Assembly: GCA_037039685.1 (NCBI GenBank)
Contig: JAWNGF010000008.1
Coordinates: forward strand, 1,798,001-1,862,000
Length of the DNA: 64,000 nucleotides
Source of the DNA: Ceratobasidium sp. AG-K
Lineage: Eukaryota > Basidiomycota > Agaricomycetes > Cantharellales > Ceratobasidiaceae
Reading direction: 5' to 3'
The notes under the pieces were generated by a model, which saw only the letters and a list, made by a program, of their open reading frames with translations, searched no databases and was not told the DNA's origin. Position numbers and translations under genes: made by a program. This document shows positions 49,025 through 60,523 of this stretch, in pieces (within the stretch, counting starts at the first letter, position 1; every line of letters starts with the position of its first letter).

Positions 49025-51140
49025 CCTCCGTGCCTGTACTAGTTGAGATCACAGCCAAGTGATTGGGAGGCCCGGGTGACGACGAAAGTTAGGAGGGAAA
49101 TCTAGATATGTCACGTGGGACAACATTGCCCAACTACGCGATCACGTGGGCGTGTTTCAGTCTCGTTGTGTAACTTTCCTGTGGTTCAATTGTCCGCACG
49201 GCCAAGACAGATAGCAAGTACAATATTACGAGTTGATCCTTCACAGAGATGGTGCATTTCACGTGTGTTGTCCCCAAACAAGCTAAAGCAGGCAATAGGT
49301 CATCATTCCATGTTTACGTAATGTCAATAAATATGCACGCATACACGGGAGGATAGGTTCCCTGGACTGCACCAAGGATATCAAGAAAATATCAGGCTAT
49401 GATAACATGAATCTGTTTGAAAGAACCGCCAACACTGGGATTGGTAGTAGGACATAATGACCAAACCGAAATTGAGCAAGGGTGCTAGTACTCGCACCAG
49501 TGACAAAAGCTGGGCATGACTGAGCATACAACCAAATCAGGTCACCTGCCCACGGCCGTGAGACTTGGAAAGGCTTGCAACATTTGCTTCATGAGCCCCT
49601 GATCTCATCCGGACAAAATAGAGTCAAGATTTTCACTGCAGATCAGGAACATGTGGCCTGGGCAAAACAACACAATACAAACATAAAGCAATGCTTATGA
49701 GGGAGTGCAGTGTGAGCATCAAATATACCACCTAACATTCCATGGATGTAGATTATACCTTCTATCTGAGATGTGAGGGATTTAGGGTGTCCCTGGGTCC
49801 AGCAACTTGGAGAAAAGATGCTTCTCAGTCCATCAGCAATGTACTATGGAATGGAACCCAGGCCATACAGTCATGTTGACATGTGGTTGCGCAATGCAAT
49901 GGCCAAACAATTAGTAGAAGATCTTTATATAGTCAGTCAAAGCCGGGAACAGTTGTGTGCCGACTCTAGTGCATGATCATGGCATGCCACTCAGTGCACA
50001 AGCCATTCAATTGGCCACAGCATCTTGTGAAGTCTAAATTCTCTGATGGGGAGGATGCAAAACATTGGATGTATGTTTGTTTGTTTGTTTGTTATTCCAG
50101 GCTTATTGTCTTTCAGCCAAACCATGTAAGACATTTACAAACTCAAGCAAATCTGTCAGTTCTCTTTTGGGCTTGTGAGCACCAATTTGCTTGTGCATGC
50201 TTGCTTAGGTATAGGAGCACCAATTGCACAGCCACTTGGGTGCTCCTGAGTGTTCCTTTACCCAAGCAAGCACATATGAGCAAACTGGCACTTGTTAGTG
50301 TCAGAGGGTTTTGGTGACAAAGTACTGTATCTCTAATGCCATCTTGCTCAAGTATACCCGGCCCGGCATGCTGGCCCACCACCTCTCCACCATCCAACTC
50401 AACCCAGTTGAGCTGTTTTACGGGTTCCATATGAGCAGACAGAAAAACCCCCTGCCCAATCCCATATACAAGCACCCACTGGTGGACGTCCTCCTGATGG
50501 CAGAAACCTATCCCCGGCCCTCCTACACTCTTCTCCCTACCCTCCTCCTATACCTTGTGACACCACCACTGGTGGGTTGAGGGTTTGGCCTTGCCCTCCC
50601 TGCTGTTCCTTCTTTACTACCCTTTGACAAGCCCAGCGGCAACCCCCCTCCTCCCGCGTGTTAGCTTATCCTCTGAATACAACATTGTGCCCCTTTTTGC
50701 ATGCCTGTTGGCCCTCCTGCAGACTGGGGGACATGGCCCACTTCTCCCTTGCCATGTTGCCACTCAGTAGGGTCCCACTCCTTAAATTTGAGCTGGCCAC
50801 CTCCAACAATTGTGGCCTTGCTGACCTGTGCACCAGCAGGACCCATCCTCACTCTACCCCTTCTTACACCTGCTGACAATCTTTGCTGGCCTGTTCTTGC
50901 GCTTAATGCACACCCCACCATTGGCACTAGGACGGTGTGCCACTGGGACCCTTGATGTGCCCGGGATCATCCATGTATGGTCCTGCCTCTACCAACCAAG
51001 GTGCAAGACTGCTGTGGTGGAATAGATGTCATGACCTGTCCCTCCCTCTGTTCTGTTTGCAGACTTGTGGCTTGTACTGGCGCCTTAGGTGCCCTTTCTC
51101 TTTGTTGAGCCCTCTCCCTTGTTTAGTGAGGTGTATGGAT
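49025..51140. other. Gene-poor, CpG-poor repeat-derived DNA
   Basis: No supported gene. A (TTTG)n microsatellite lies at 50074-50093. CG dinucleotides become rare from about 49.3 kb on. Small open frames carry no motifs. Confidence 0.5.
50199..50271. repeat. Palindromic MITE-like element, copy 1
   Basis: Arms 50199-50220 (GCTTGCTTAGGTATAGGAGC...) and 50250-50271 are imperfect inverted repeats. It is related to 52595-52677. A shared outer block GGTTTTGGTGAC follows both (about 50305 and 52715), so the full element is longer than the hairpin core. Confidence 0.6.
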
Positions 51141-51149
51141 GATGTGCCA

Positions 51150-51500
51150 CCATGAGTCATATGACTCATGCTGTCTTCTATTGGCTGGCCTGCGCAGCCC
51201 CCTTTATGACTTGGACTTTGACTCAGACTTGTGACTCATGTATATACTATGACTCACTTGTTCTCTGAGTATATATACTGGCTTGCAAGCATGGTCATCC
51301 CCAGCTTGCTTTGCCTCGTCAACCCTCCCTGCAGTGTGATCAGAGGCACTTGGCTACTTAGCCTTTAGCGCAGCCACTTGGACTTAGGAGCTAGTGACTT
51401 GTACTGACAAGACTAGTGTTTGTCCACCTTAGTGATAGAGTCTTAGAAGACTTATCACATATTGTTCCACATCTCAAAGGCCATTAGCAGTCATCAACCA
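51150..51500 (+). repeat. LTR-like promoter remnant with five TGACTCA sites
   Basis: TGACTCA/TGAGTCA occurs at 51153, 51162, 51219, 51232 and 51250, the first two as a perfect palindrome. A TATA box follows at 51269-51278, then AGCATGGTCATCCCCAGCTTG. A related promoter-like block is at 51990-52260. These are Gcn4/AP-1-type sites. The LTR label is inference from the TATA layout; ends were not found. Confidence 0.45.
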
Positions 51501-51759
51501 TAGGCATTAGCAGGTTGCGACAATAGAGGTGGTCTGCTTGTGGTTTACTGATGGTTTTACCTTTTTAATTTAGCAGAATCTTATAAACAGACTCGATTGC
51601 TTTTCTGTCTTGGTCTGTTTACTGCCCTGGTGTAACTAACCCTGCATGTACCGGCCTCTGTGCCACCCCTGCTACATTTCCCCTGCATATATGTCTTCCC
51701 TGCAAGTGCTTCCCCTGATTGTCACCTGTGCTTTGGCCATCTGAACCTGGTCCACAAGT
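51501..51759. other. Unassigned CpG-poor sequence
   Basis: Nothing recognised between the LTR-like block and the SINE-like tail. Confidence 0.35.
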
Positions 51760-51809
51760 GGTTTGACCTTGCGTTCATGTAGCTCATTAAAGATGTATTC
51801 AAAAAAAAA
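51760..51809 (+). repeat. Second copy of SINE-like 3' end with poly(A)
   Basis: GGTTTGACCTTGCGTTCATG... followed by a ten-A run matches the 3' end of the element at 25577-25733. The 5' limit and target duplication were not identified. Confidence 0.6.
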
Positions 51810-51989
51810 AATTCTATACCTTGTGTTGTGAGCCTTGCTCACTCCATTGGACTTGTCTGCGTCTCGTCCTGTCTCGTGGCTGTGTATGTTACGTTTTGTT
51901 TCTCTTTTCCTGCCATGTTGCCACCTCCTTGTGGTTTTCCATTACATTGTGTAACACGGCTGTGCTTGGTACAAGTCATGTCTGTTCAT

Positions 51990-52260
51990 ACAGCATGACT
52001 CATATGGACACTCCTGATTGGTAGACTGCTATGACTCGTGTGGCTGCACATTGTATGACTTGGCCTCTTCTTGTATATATATAGAGGACCAACAAGCCTG
52101 GTAACCCCAGCTTGTTTTGTCTTGTCAAAACATCCCCTTTGAGTGACACTTTGAACCACCCCTACCCTCAAGAGCCTACAGACACTTAAGTGTGTTGTGG
52201 TTCAAGAGGTCACTTAGGTCTTAGTGCTGTCCACTCTCCATTGTGGCTTGTCTCATAGCC
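51990..52260 (+). repeat. Second LTR-like promoter block
   Basis: Contains TGACTCA at 51996, the near match TGACTCG at 52032, a TATATATATA run at 52074-52083 and then AAGCCTGGTAACCCCAGCTTG, parallel to the block at 51150-51500. Confidence 0.4.
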
Positions 52261-52594
52261 ACCAAGAAGAAGCTTACAACACCTCGTGACTTGCCAGTGC
52301 CCCAATCTGGTTCCTCACTCCTCTTATGTAAGTGAACACATGTGCTGTTCCTGAACCTGGTTCCCGGACCTGGTTGCAGAAGTGCACAAATAGACCACAA
52401 AGCTGATTGGATGTAGGTACCTGGGTGCCATATTAGCACTGATACCTAACACACCACTACGTTCTGATTCCAGTGATCCCTATGGATAAGGATGGTAAAT
52501 TGAGGTGATCCCGTATGTGTGCAGGTGGAAGCAGCTTCTCAAGCAAATCTGATGGGTCTCCCTTGGACTCCTAAGCACCAATCTCCTTATACTT

Positions 52595-52677
52595 GCTTGC
52601 TTGGATAAAGGAGCACCTACAAGCACCAATGGCACAACAACCTGGGTGCTCCCAAGTGCTCCTTTATCCAAGCAAGC
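52595..52677. repeat. Palindromic MITE-like element, copy 2
   Basis: Perfect 22-bp inverted arms at 52595-52616 and 52656-52677 (outer bases GCTTGCTTGG / CCAAGCAAGC) enclose 39 bp. Weaker inverted similarity continues outward to GTCACCAAAA-type ends. Confidence 0.7.
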
Positions 52678-53716
52678 ATGCAGGAGCAAATCGGTGCCTG
52701 TTAGCACTGGAGGATTTTGGTGACTTTATCACCAAGCAAACTCTATATTTACAAATTGCTTATCAGCTATGGGTTGACACCTTGATTCATGTCCTCCATT
52801 TCTTTGCCCTTCCTGTATATTAAATGTCTGGTCAATGTAACTTCAGATACAATTGAAGACCCCCCCTTATGATCCTGAAAGTTGAACTTCCCATTGTTAG
52901 CTTCATCTCTACTGTACTTGTTCTAATTCCTCTACCGTTTCACTGGCAGACATGAAGTATCAGTATGCTCTCAAGTATTTTCTGGCTTGCCCTGTGCAAC
53001 TTCATTTGCAGAATGAACACTATCTTCTGGAGTGGGAATGTCAATGGAAAATACACAATCTGGTGTGACATAAGTAGGTGGTTCCAAGCGCATGCCAAGA
53101 TTGCACAGCTAACCTACTTATAGCTGCAAAACTCACTATTGGTGTGAATATTGGACTTCCAGCTTTGGTTGTATGTATCTGCCATCACCTTGCATATGTA
53201 TCTTTGCTGCATCCTGGAGCCCCATGTACAAGGAATAAACACTGGGGTGTTGTATTTGACTCTGCAATGTGTGTGGGTTTACCAATTATGACCATGGTAC
53301 TACGTATGTTTTTCTGTACCTCAACTGCTAAATTTTTATTCAACATGTGTAGATCACTTTATTCAAGAATGTCATTTTGATATCATTGAGGACTTTGGAT
53401 GCCAAGGAGTGCGCATTGCTTCCAATTGGTGGTTTGAGTATTAATTGACAATACATCTTAGTCTGTCTATGTATCCATTCCTGTGTTATTTATTCTGATG
53501 CTACCCCCAATTGCCCTTTCTCTTGCTTCATTGGTTTATGCAGGTGGGTGTTATGATAGTTGCAGTGGTATATGGTATTTATATTTTGAACAGGCATTGC
53601 ATTGCGCTTGTTTCTCCATCATTGCTCCCAGTTGCGGGATGTTCTGCAGTCTACTCAATCAGGCCTCATCACAGGTCTCAACTTCTGTTTCATAATTGTA
53701 TCCATCACCAAGATGA
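52678..53716. other. Gene-poor sequence before outer gypsy element
   Basis: No gene supported. Several short frames with hydrophobic translations occur, which is typical for T-rich non-coding DNA. Confidence 0.4.
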
Positions 53717-54162
53717 TGTCACAACCCTAGCCAAACCTTGGAGGCCGAGACTCCACAGGCAGTGAGGATGGGGGTTGGGACAACAACAAAGGTCAAATGT
53801 ATGGCACTAAGGCCTAAGTGAGTCATGCAATGAGTGATGTGGAAAACAACAAGAGAACAAGTCTTGTAGAGACAAGACTTGTGTTGCTGGTATATATACT
53901 AACTACTGTGGCTATGTACAATAGGAAGCAAGCAACAAAGGAAACCAGAACAAGAAAAGGCAAGAGTCTGGGAGAAGCAAAGGCAAGACAAAGGAAACAT
54001 GATAAGTCCATGGACAACAAGGAGACAAGGGAACAGGCCAGGCAGGCATGTCCCGCGGTCATGGCTTACAAAAGGGCGACTATATGCGCCAGGGCGAGAA
54101 GAACAAGACCAAACATGAAACAAACAGAACAACAAAGAGAGAAACAAGAAAAGGTTGTGACA
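53717..54162 (-). repeat. Outer gypsy 3' LTR (446 bp)
   Basis: Ends TGTCACAACC and GGTTGTGACA on the plus strand. It is almost identical to 63689-64000 over the visible part. On the minus strand it holds TATATATA followed about 33 nt later by CAAGACTTGTTCT (53854-53866), the self-primer. The two halves of a hairpin ACAAGTCTTGT/ACAAGACTTGT flank the expected transcript start. Confidence 0.85.
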
Positions 54163-54186
54163 CTACCCCCCCTCCTAGGCCAGGGC

Positions 54187-54692
54187 TCACTCCACCAGCA
54201 CAAACTCCTCAGTATCATCAATCACAAATGGGTCCTCAGCTGACCCTGTCCCTTTCCAAACCCCATAATCCTCCTTGTCATCTGTCAAATCAATTACGGC
54301 CTCCTCTCCAATCTCTAGGTTGACAGTGAGGTCGACTACCTCGAATGGGTTGCCTCCAAGCCAGACCTTGCAAGACCTGTCCATAATTTCAAGGGCATCA
54401 TGGATGTTGTTGGCTGTGTAGGCAATCCAGTTGTGCCAGCAGACAAGGGGGCAGCCAACAAACAACCAGGGGGCCTCTCCTGACCAATAGTGAGCGGATA
54501 CAATAAAATAGAAGTGTTGGTGCATGCCGGGATGCCAGTACATGTCTTGCTCCTGGGGGGGCACAACTTTGAGGGACCGTTTGAAGGCTGCCAAGCAGGT
54601 ATACAGGTTGTGGTAGACCTGGACCATGACCAAATTGGTGGATTGGCATTGGGAGGACATGGCGCAGTGAGTAAGGGTGGGATAGAACATGG
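54187..54692 (-). CDS. C-terminal extension of outer-element polyprotein, with SUMO-interaction-like motif
   Basis: A 167-codon frame following the chromodomain region, shifted by one base at about 54690 relative to it. It is rich in aromatic residues (DMYWHPGMHQHFYF) and ends in an acidic tail with VIDLTDD and FVIDDTEEF. VIDLTDD fits the SUMO-interaction consensus (hydrophobic core plus acidic residues). The function is unknown. It could be a separate ORF or the tail of pol after a one-base loss. Confidence 0.55.
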
Positions 54693-55312
54693 TTTTAGCG
54701 CAGGAGGAGAGAGGGCAAAAACCTTTTGATGAGGGACTTGGATCCCAGCAGCCTCTTTTATATGCTTAGAATGCCTAATGGGCCGTTCTTCCTTGCTGTC
54801 GGCTGCCAAGTCATCCCTTGTTTCCTCATGGCAATGCTTCCTGGTAACCTTTGGGACTTCCTTGATCGCATCTGGATGTTCCTTGTGGAACTCATTAATG
54901 GGTTCTGATGCATTGCCAAGGTTCTCCAAGGGTTCCCAAGAGTCATGTTCTGCAGTGTAGCCCTTCCATTTGACAAAATACTTCAGGATTCCTTTCTCCA
55001 CCTTGGAACTTTGGATACGTTCCACCTCATATTCCTCTTTGCCTTCTGGTGTCTTGATTGGTGGGGGTGGATCAACCTGGTGGCCCTCAATTTCATCTTC
55101 CTCATACTTGGCTAGGCATGATACGTTGACTACTGGATGCATGGTCATTGAAGGCAGGAGTTGTAGTCTGTACGTGTTCTTCCCTACTGCTTCCAGGATA
55201 GTGAAGGGCCCAAGTTGTTTATGCAATAATTTCAAAGATGGCTGATTGGTCATGATGTGCAGATGGCTTAGCCAAACTTTATTGCCCACAATAAAGGGAT
55301 CTTCCTGCTGTC
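54693..55312 (-). pseudogene. Outer gypsy integrase C-terminus with chromodomain (fragment)
   Basis: Reads NKVWLSHLHIMTN, the GPF-type integrase tail (KQLGPFTILEAVGKNTYRL), then a chromodomain (EYEVERIQSSK ... YFVKWKGYTAEHDSWEP) with its aromatic cage residues Y, W and W. The upstream integrase core, RT, protease and gag are absent; the inner element starts at the break. Chromodomains of this class guide integration to histone-marked chromatin. Confidence 0.85.
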
Positions 55313-55727
55313 TGTCCTGACTTGGGCAATTAGGTGTATAAAGGGTGAAGGGGTTCAACTTAGATAAGTCTTAGAACCCAAGGAGTAGTGATAGTAAGGA
55401 GGAATTGATTGGTCAAGTCCTAGTGGAGAGGAGGTCAAGCCTTGTCGTTAACTGGCTTGACCTCCGGGTTTATATACATGAGGGATCAGTGCCACGTCAC
55501 TATCTATCAGTGTGAGAAAGCCGAGTACAACCAATGATAAGCAAGATAAGAGGTATGACTTGACATTCTGGAAGTTCTGGAAGCAATCACCAATATCAAA
55601 TGAAAAGACAAATACATCACATGATACAAGTTAGGCGCCAGAGGACATTTGTACCAAAAAAGGAAAGTGTTCGGAAAAAAAGATATAAAATCAGAATAAA
55701 ATGTCTGAGCTTAGTCAGCTCATGACA
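55313..55727 (-). repeat. Inner gypsy 3' LTR (415 bp)
   Basis: Plus-strand ends TGTCCTGACTTG and GCTCATGACA. Self-primer site at 55432-55443. Minus-strand TATATAAA precedes it by about 33 nt. Confidence 0.88.
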
Positions 55728-55737
55728 TTACCCCCTC

Positions 55738-58700
55738 CTAAGGGCCTGGCACGGTGGGGTGGAGTTTGTGAAATTTCTCAACCAGTTCAGGAGCATTCTT
55801 GAGGTCCTCCTTTGTTTGCCAAGAGTTGTCTGCATGAGAGTATCCTTTCCATTTGACGTAATAGTGGAGTTGATGGCAAATTTTCTTGGAATTAAGGATT
55901 TCTTCAACTTCCCACTCTTCTTCTCCTTCTTGTGTGACAATAGGGGGTGGTTGAGCGGGTTTGCAAGCATGGGGATCATAGTGAAATTTTTTGAGCAACA
56001 TGACATGGAAGACAGGATGGATCTTCATTGACTTTGGTAATTCCAGTCTAAAGGCATGAGTCCCTATTTTTTCCAGTACTTTGTAAGGGCCTAGAACTTT
56101 GTGAGAGAGTTTTACTGAAGGTCTGTCTGTGGATATGTTTTGATGATTAAGCCAGACTTTATCTCCAGGATTTATTTCTTCTGGTTCTTTGGCTCCTTTA
56201 TCAAAGTAGTGTTTGTAGGATTGGTTTGCTAGGATGAGAGCAGCTTTGACTTCATCATATCCTTTTAACAGGAATTCCGTGTGGGCATCAGCTTCAGGGA
56301 CAGTATAGTCTGATTCTTCCCCAATGTTCATTCTAGGGTTGAAACCTTGACAGATCTGGAAAGGGGTTTTGCCAGTGGATGCTTGGATTCCATTGTTGTA
56401 AGCAAACTCTGCCATGGGAAGTAGGGCTACCCAGTTGTTTTGCCTATGGTTGACAAAAGCCCTAATAAAGATTTTGACAACTTGGTTTGCTCGTTCTGAC
56501 TGTCCATCTGTCCTTGGATGATAGGCTGTGCTGAAGGTGGGTTTTACGTCCAACCATTTGTACAGATGCTTAATGAACTTTGAGTTGAAGGTGGATCCTC
56601 TATCCGAGACTGTTGCTTTTGGGGTGCCATGAAGTTTCCAAATGTTTGCAACAAAGATATTGGCTATGTCTACTGCTGTAGCTGTTGATTTGCAAGGGAG
56701 ATAATGTGCCATCTTGGAGAAACAATCTACCACTGTTAAGATTGCGTCATATCCTTCTGACTCTGGGAGCCCTACAATCATATTGTAGGAGATCTCATCC
56801 CAAGGTCTCTCAGGAATGTGTAAAGGACGCAGTAGTCCTGTGGGGAGTTGATTTGATGGTTTAACTCAAATGCATGTTTTGCAGTGTGACACATAAGAGT
56901 TGATGAATTTCTTCATGGTTGGCCAGTAATAAGTCCTTGAGACCAATTCCAATGTTCTTGCTTGTCCAGGATGCCCAGCTGTAATATTGTCATGGCACAA
57001 TTCCAATATCAGGTTTCTGATGGTTTCATTCTTGGGGACAAAGATCTTTCCTTTGAACATTAGGAGTCCTTCTCTGTATTCCCAATCTTTGATTTTTCCC
57101 CGTTTCTCAGCTTATTGTGAGCTTCCTCTAATCTGGGATCTTTGAGGATTGCTTCTCTGATTAGATTGTTAATCTCCTGGTCAGGGGTAATAGCTGAAAT
57201 AAAAATGTCTGGTTTGAGGAGAACTTGGTTCTCTACCCCCCCCAAAGGTTCTAAGTTGTATTGCCTTGAGAGGATGTCTGCTTTTTTATTCTGGCTTCCT
57301 GGCCTATACATGATTTGAAAGTTGAAGTCTACCAAGAAGTTCATCCAGCAAATTTGGCATTGGTTCAGTTGTTTGGATGATGAGAAGTATTCCAAGTTTT
57401 TGTGATCTGTTATAACTTGGATGGCTTTTTCCATGCCCTGAAGTAAGTGCCGCCATTCCTTGAAGGCTCTAATAATTGCCAATAGTTCTTTGTCAAAAAT
57501 GTTGTAGTTTTGTTCAGCCGGATTTAGTGATTTAGAGAGGAAAGCCACTGGGTGTAATTTCCCTTCTCCATCTTTTTGAGATAAAACTGCTCCTGTGGCA
57601 AACCCTGACGCATCTGTTTCAAGGAAAAACTCTTTATTTTGATTGGGCTGCATCATTACAGGTGCCACCTTAAGAGCTTCCTTTAGTGCATTCATGGTGT
57701 CTTGTTCTTTGCTTGTCCACTGCCACCTTTGATCCTTCTTGAGTAGGTTGTATAGGGGTCTGGCTTTGCCAGCAAAGTCTTGAATGAATCTTCAATAGAA
57801 ATTGACAAATCCTAGGAACTCTTGAACTTGTTTAACGTTCTTGGGAGCTTTCCAATTCATAGCTGCCATGACCTTTTCCTGATCTGTTTTGATTCCTTTA
57901 TTGGAGATGACCAGTCCTACCCAATCCAGCTTGGTTTGGTGGAACTTGCATTTCCTCAGTTTTGCAATTAGCTTGTGTTCCCTTAGTCTTCTTAACACCT
58001 CTTTTATGTGTCCTGGATGGTCTTTGACTTGTTTGGAAAAAATGAAGATGTCATCAATGTATACAAGTACAAAAACTCCCATAATGTCCCTGAATATAGA
58101 GTTCATTAGGGACTGGAAGCTTGATGGGGTGTTTTTGAGACCAAAGGGCATGACTTTCCATTCATACATGCCGTACTGAGTTTTGAAGGCTGTTTTCCAT
58201 TCATGTCCTGTTGCTATTTGGGTTTGATGGAATCCTTGTGCCAAGTCCAGAGTGGTACCAATGACAAATCCTTCCAGGGCCCTTAACCATTGATCCAGTA
58301 GAGGGATTCCGCTCACATTGAATTTGCACAGCAAATTCACATATCTGTAGTCAACGCAAAAGTGTAATTCTGGGTTGTTTGGATCTTCTGGGTGGAGCTT
58401 TTTGACGAATAGAACCGGCAATGCTAAAGAAGACTTGGAAATTTGAATATGTCCCCTCTGGATGAGGGTTTCTAGTACTTTCTTCATTTCTTTGTCTTCA
58501 GCTGAGGACGTTTTGTAAATAGGGCCATGCTTTAATTTGGCCTTGGGTAGGAGATCCAACGTGATGTTGGTTGGTCTGTGAGGTGGGAGTTCTTCCAATC
58601 TGGATTCATCAAATACATCCGCAAACTCCTTATATTCTTCAGGTAATATAGTTTCAGCTGCAATTTGGAGTGTAGATGGGACTTCTAGGCAGTTTTTCGA

Positions 58701-59200
58701 GCAAAACTCACTTGTGTATGCAATTGTCCTATTTTTCCAATTAATTTGTGGGTTATGTTTCTTGAGCCATGACATCCCAAGTACAATGGGGTGTCTTCCA
58801 ATGTTTGTGACGTGACATTCTATTTTGCTGGAATGTGTTCCCATGACAAGTTTAAATTTAGTATAGTGGGTGACCTTTCCAGACAAAACTTCTTGCCCGT
58901 CTATAACTCGCAGAGTCTTTGGTTTTTTGTGTTGAAAAAGGGGGAGGTTTGCCTCTTTTGCAAGGGAAGGGTTGATGAAGCAGGAAGTTGCGCCGCAATC
59001 AAGTAGTGCTTGTCCAGAGAACTTTTTTGATTTGTTAACTGACTTAGAATCAGGAGCCGTAGCTAGTGGATGAACAGTGAAATCAAGGTATAATTGGTTT
59101 TCATTTGATATTGACATGATTTCTAGTTTGTCCATATTACTAGCTAATATATCACCGAGTACCTGGCTCCTTAATAAGCCTTGGTGACGTCTTTTCCCGA
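55738..59200 (-). pseudogene. pol: Inner gypsy pol (PR-RT-RNaseH-IN-chromodomain), broken
   Basis: In order on the minus strand: protease with ALLDCGATSCFI (Cys where Ser/Thr is usual) and VLGMSWLKKHNP; RT with LDLAQGFHQ and catalytic VLVYIDDIFIF; RNase H with FFLETDASGFATG; integrase HHCC zinc finger (HDNITAGHPGQ ... HCKTC); core with TVVDCFSK, TVSDRGSTF and DGQSERANQ, so the DDE triad is intact; and a chromodomain (EWEVEEIL ... YYVKWKGYSHADNSW). Breaks: TGA at 57792-57794 after FVNFY, a one-base shift at an A5 tract (57093-57097), and TGA at 56866-56868 after HCKTCI. Homology resumes in frame after each break. The frame opens upstream of its first Met (59135) into the gag end. Confidence 0.88.
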
Positions 59201-60523
59201 TTCAATGTCTGAAGAGATTTCTTCAATCTGGGCTTCAAACCCTGAGGCCATGTTCTTGGAAGGACAGACTCTTGCTGAATATCCCTTGCCACCACAGGTG
59301 AAGCAAATCATGGGTGTCTTTCCCTTGCCATCAAGATCCATTGCATTGGGGTCTTTAGTGGGAGTGGATGTCTTGGTCGTTTGGGTTGTGGGAGTGGTGA
59401 AGGTAGTGGTTCTGGTGTCCTTCTGAATTGCTCCAAACGGAACATTTCCTTTAGTTCCATCCTCCCAGGAGATCTGTGGAACTGCACAGCCTTTTGCATT
59501 CCTGGAAATACTTAAGATTTTTCCATATTGCACCCCCCCTGTAGGTTTTGACATGAAGACACAATTGTTTATATTGAACCTTTGACCTAGTGAGGTGTTC
59601 ATTGTGTTTGTGGCCACCTTAGGTGTAGTTTGTTTTGAGGTGCTGGCTTGTAGGCTTTGAACCTTTTTTGGTGCGTTAATGGCATTCATTGTGGAATCAA
59701 TTTCCAGGGCTTGTTTGCAAACTTGGTTAAATGTCCTTGTTGCTTCATGGGGTTTGAAGTTTTGTGATACCATGGCCATTTTGATTTCATCTTTCAGACC
59801 GTTGTAGAAATCATCACGAAGTACTTGATCAGTGTACCCAAGTACTGATGAATAAGTGAGAAAATCCTGTAGGTAATCCTGAACAGAATTCTTCTGGACC
59901 AACTTTTTGTATAGTTGTCTATATTGGTCGATTTTGTGGATGTCGCCAAACCTAGCTTGCATTTTGTTCCAGAATTCATCTATGTCGTGTAGCCAATTAG
60001 TTGCTCCTCTTCTTGCCATATCTATGTTGATTCCAGGTTGCATCCATATGTAGGCAGGCCCTTTGCAATAGCCCATGATATAGGTGATTTTTTGTTCTGT
60101 AGTTGCTTGCGGGGACGTATGGTTTATGTACAGAGTACATTGCAATTTAAACTCATCAAATTTGTCTACATCTCCAGGGAATTCTTCTGGGGGATGCATT
60201 TTGAGTTTGTATCTGGGAGTAGTTGTTGACACAGTTGTAGAGGGTGTTGCTCCTAGGTTTGTCAGTGATTGAGATACTGCGGTTATTAATTGCTGAAGAG
60301 GTGCAATCTGTGAGGTTTGATTTTGGATTGCCATGACCTCCACAACAGTGTTGTCAATTCCTTGTTCTAGCGTAGTAGTGATGCTATTCAAGGCATTGAT
60401 GTGACCATTTATCTTTTGCACTTCATCTATTAGGGCATTGATTGTGTGTGCTACTACGTCAGGTGGGGATGTTTCAGAGATTTGAGTGAACCCTCCTTGA
60501 CTGGGTGATGGGGCTCTAGACAT
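59171..60523 (-). CDS. gag: Inner gypsy Gag
   Basis: A 450-aa intact frame. An N-terminal coiled-coil-like part (residues 20-90) leads to the capsid-like retrotransposon gag domain (FPGDVDKFDEFKLQCTLYI ... WLHDIDEFWNKMQARFGD ... LTYSSVLGYTDQVLRDDFYNGL). A Thr/Pro/Lys linker and one zinc knuckle, CFTCGGKGYSARVC, follow. In this knuckle the conserved His is Tyr, so zinc binding should be weakened. Gag ends with TAA at 59171, and pol continues in the -1 frame through a GGGAAAA site. Gag packages the RNA and forms the particle. Confidence 0.9.
   Translation of the reverse strand: MSRAPSPSQGGFTQISETSPPDVVAHTINALIDEVQKINGHINALNSITTTLEQGIDNTVVEVMAIQNQTSQIAPLQQLITAVSQSLTNLGATPSTTVSTTTPRYKLKMHPPEEFPGDVDKFDEFKLQCTLYINHTSPQATTEQKITYIMGYCKGPAYIWMQPGINIDMARRGATNWLHDIDEFWNKMQARFGDIHKIDQYRQLYKKLVQKNSVQDYLQDFLTYSSVLGYTDQVLRDDFYNGLKDEIKMAMVSQNFKPHEATRTFNQVCKQALEIDSTMNAINAPKKVQSLQASTSKQTTPKVATNTMNTSLGQRFNINNCVFMSKPTGGVQYGKILSISRNAKGCAVPQISWEDGTKGNVPFGAIQKDTRTTTFTTPTTQTTKTSTPTKDPNAMDLDGKGKTPMICFTCGGKGYSARVCPSKNMASGFEAQIEEISSDIESGKDVTKAY
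59192..59198 (-). promoter_or_regulatory. -1 ribosomal frameshift heptamer GGGAAAA
   Basis: Read as G GGA AAA in the gag frame, the exact X XXY YYZ phase needed, 18 nt before the gag stop. A one-base back-slip enters the pol frame, which is open from here. Four to five nt downstream a stem-loop can form: TCACC with GGTGA as the outer stem, and GGCT with AGCC inside. Confidence 0.75.
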
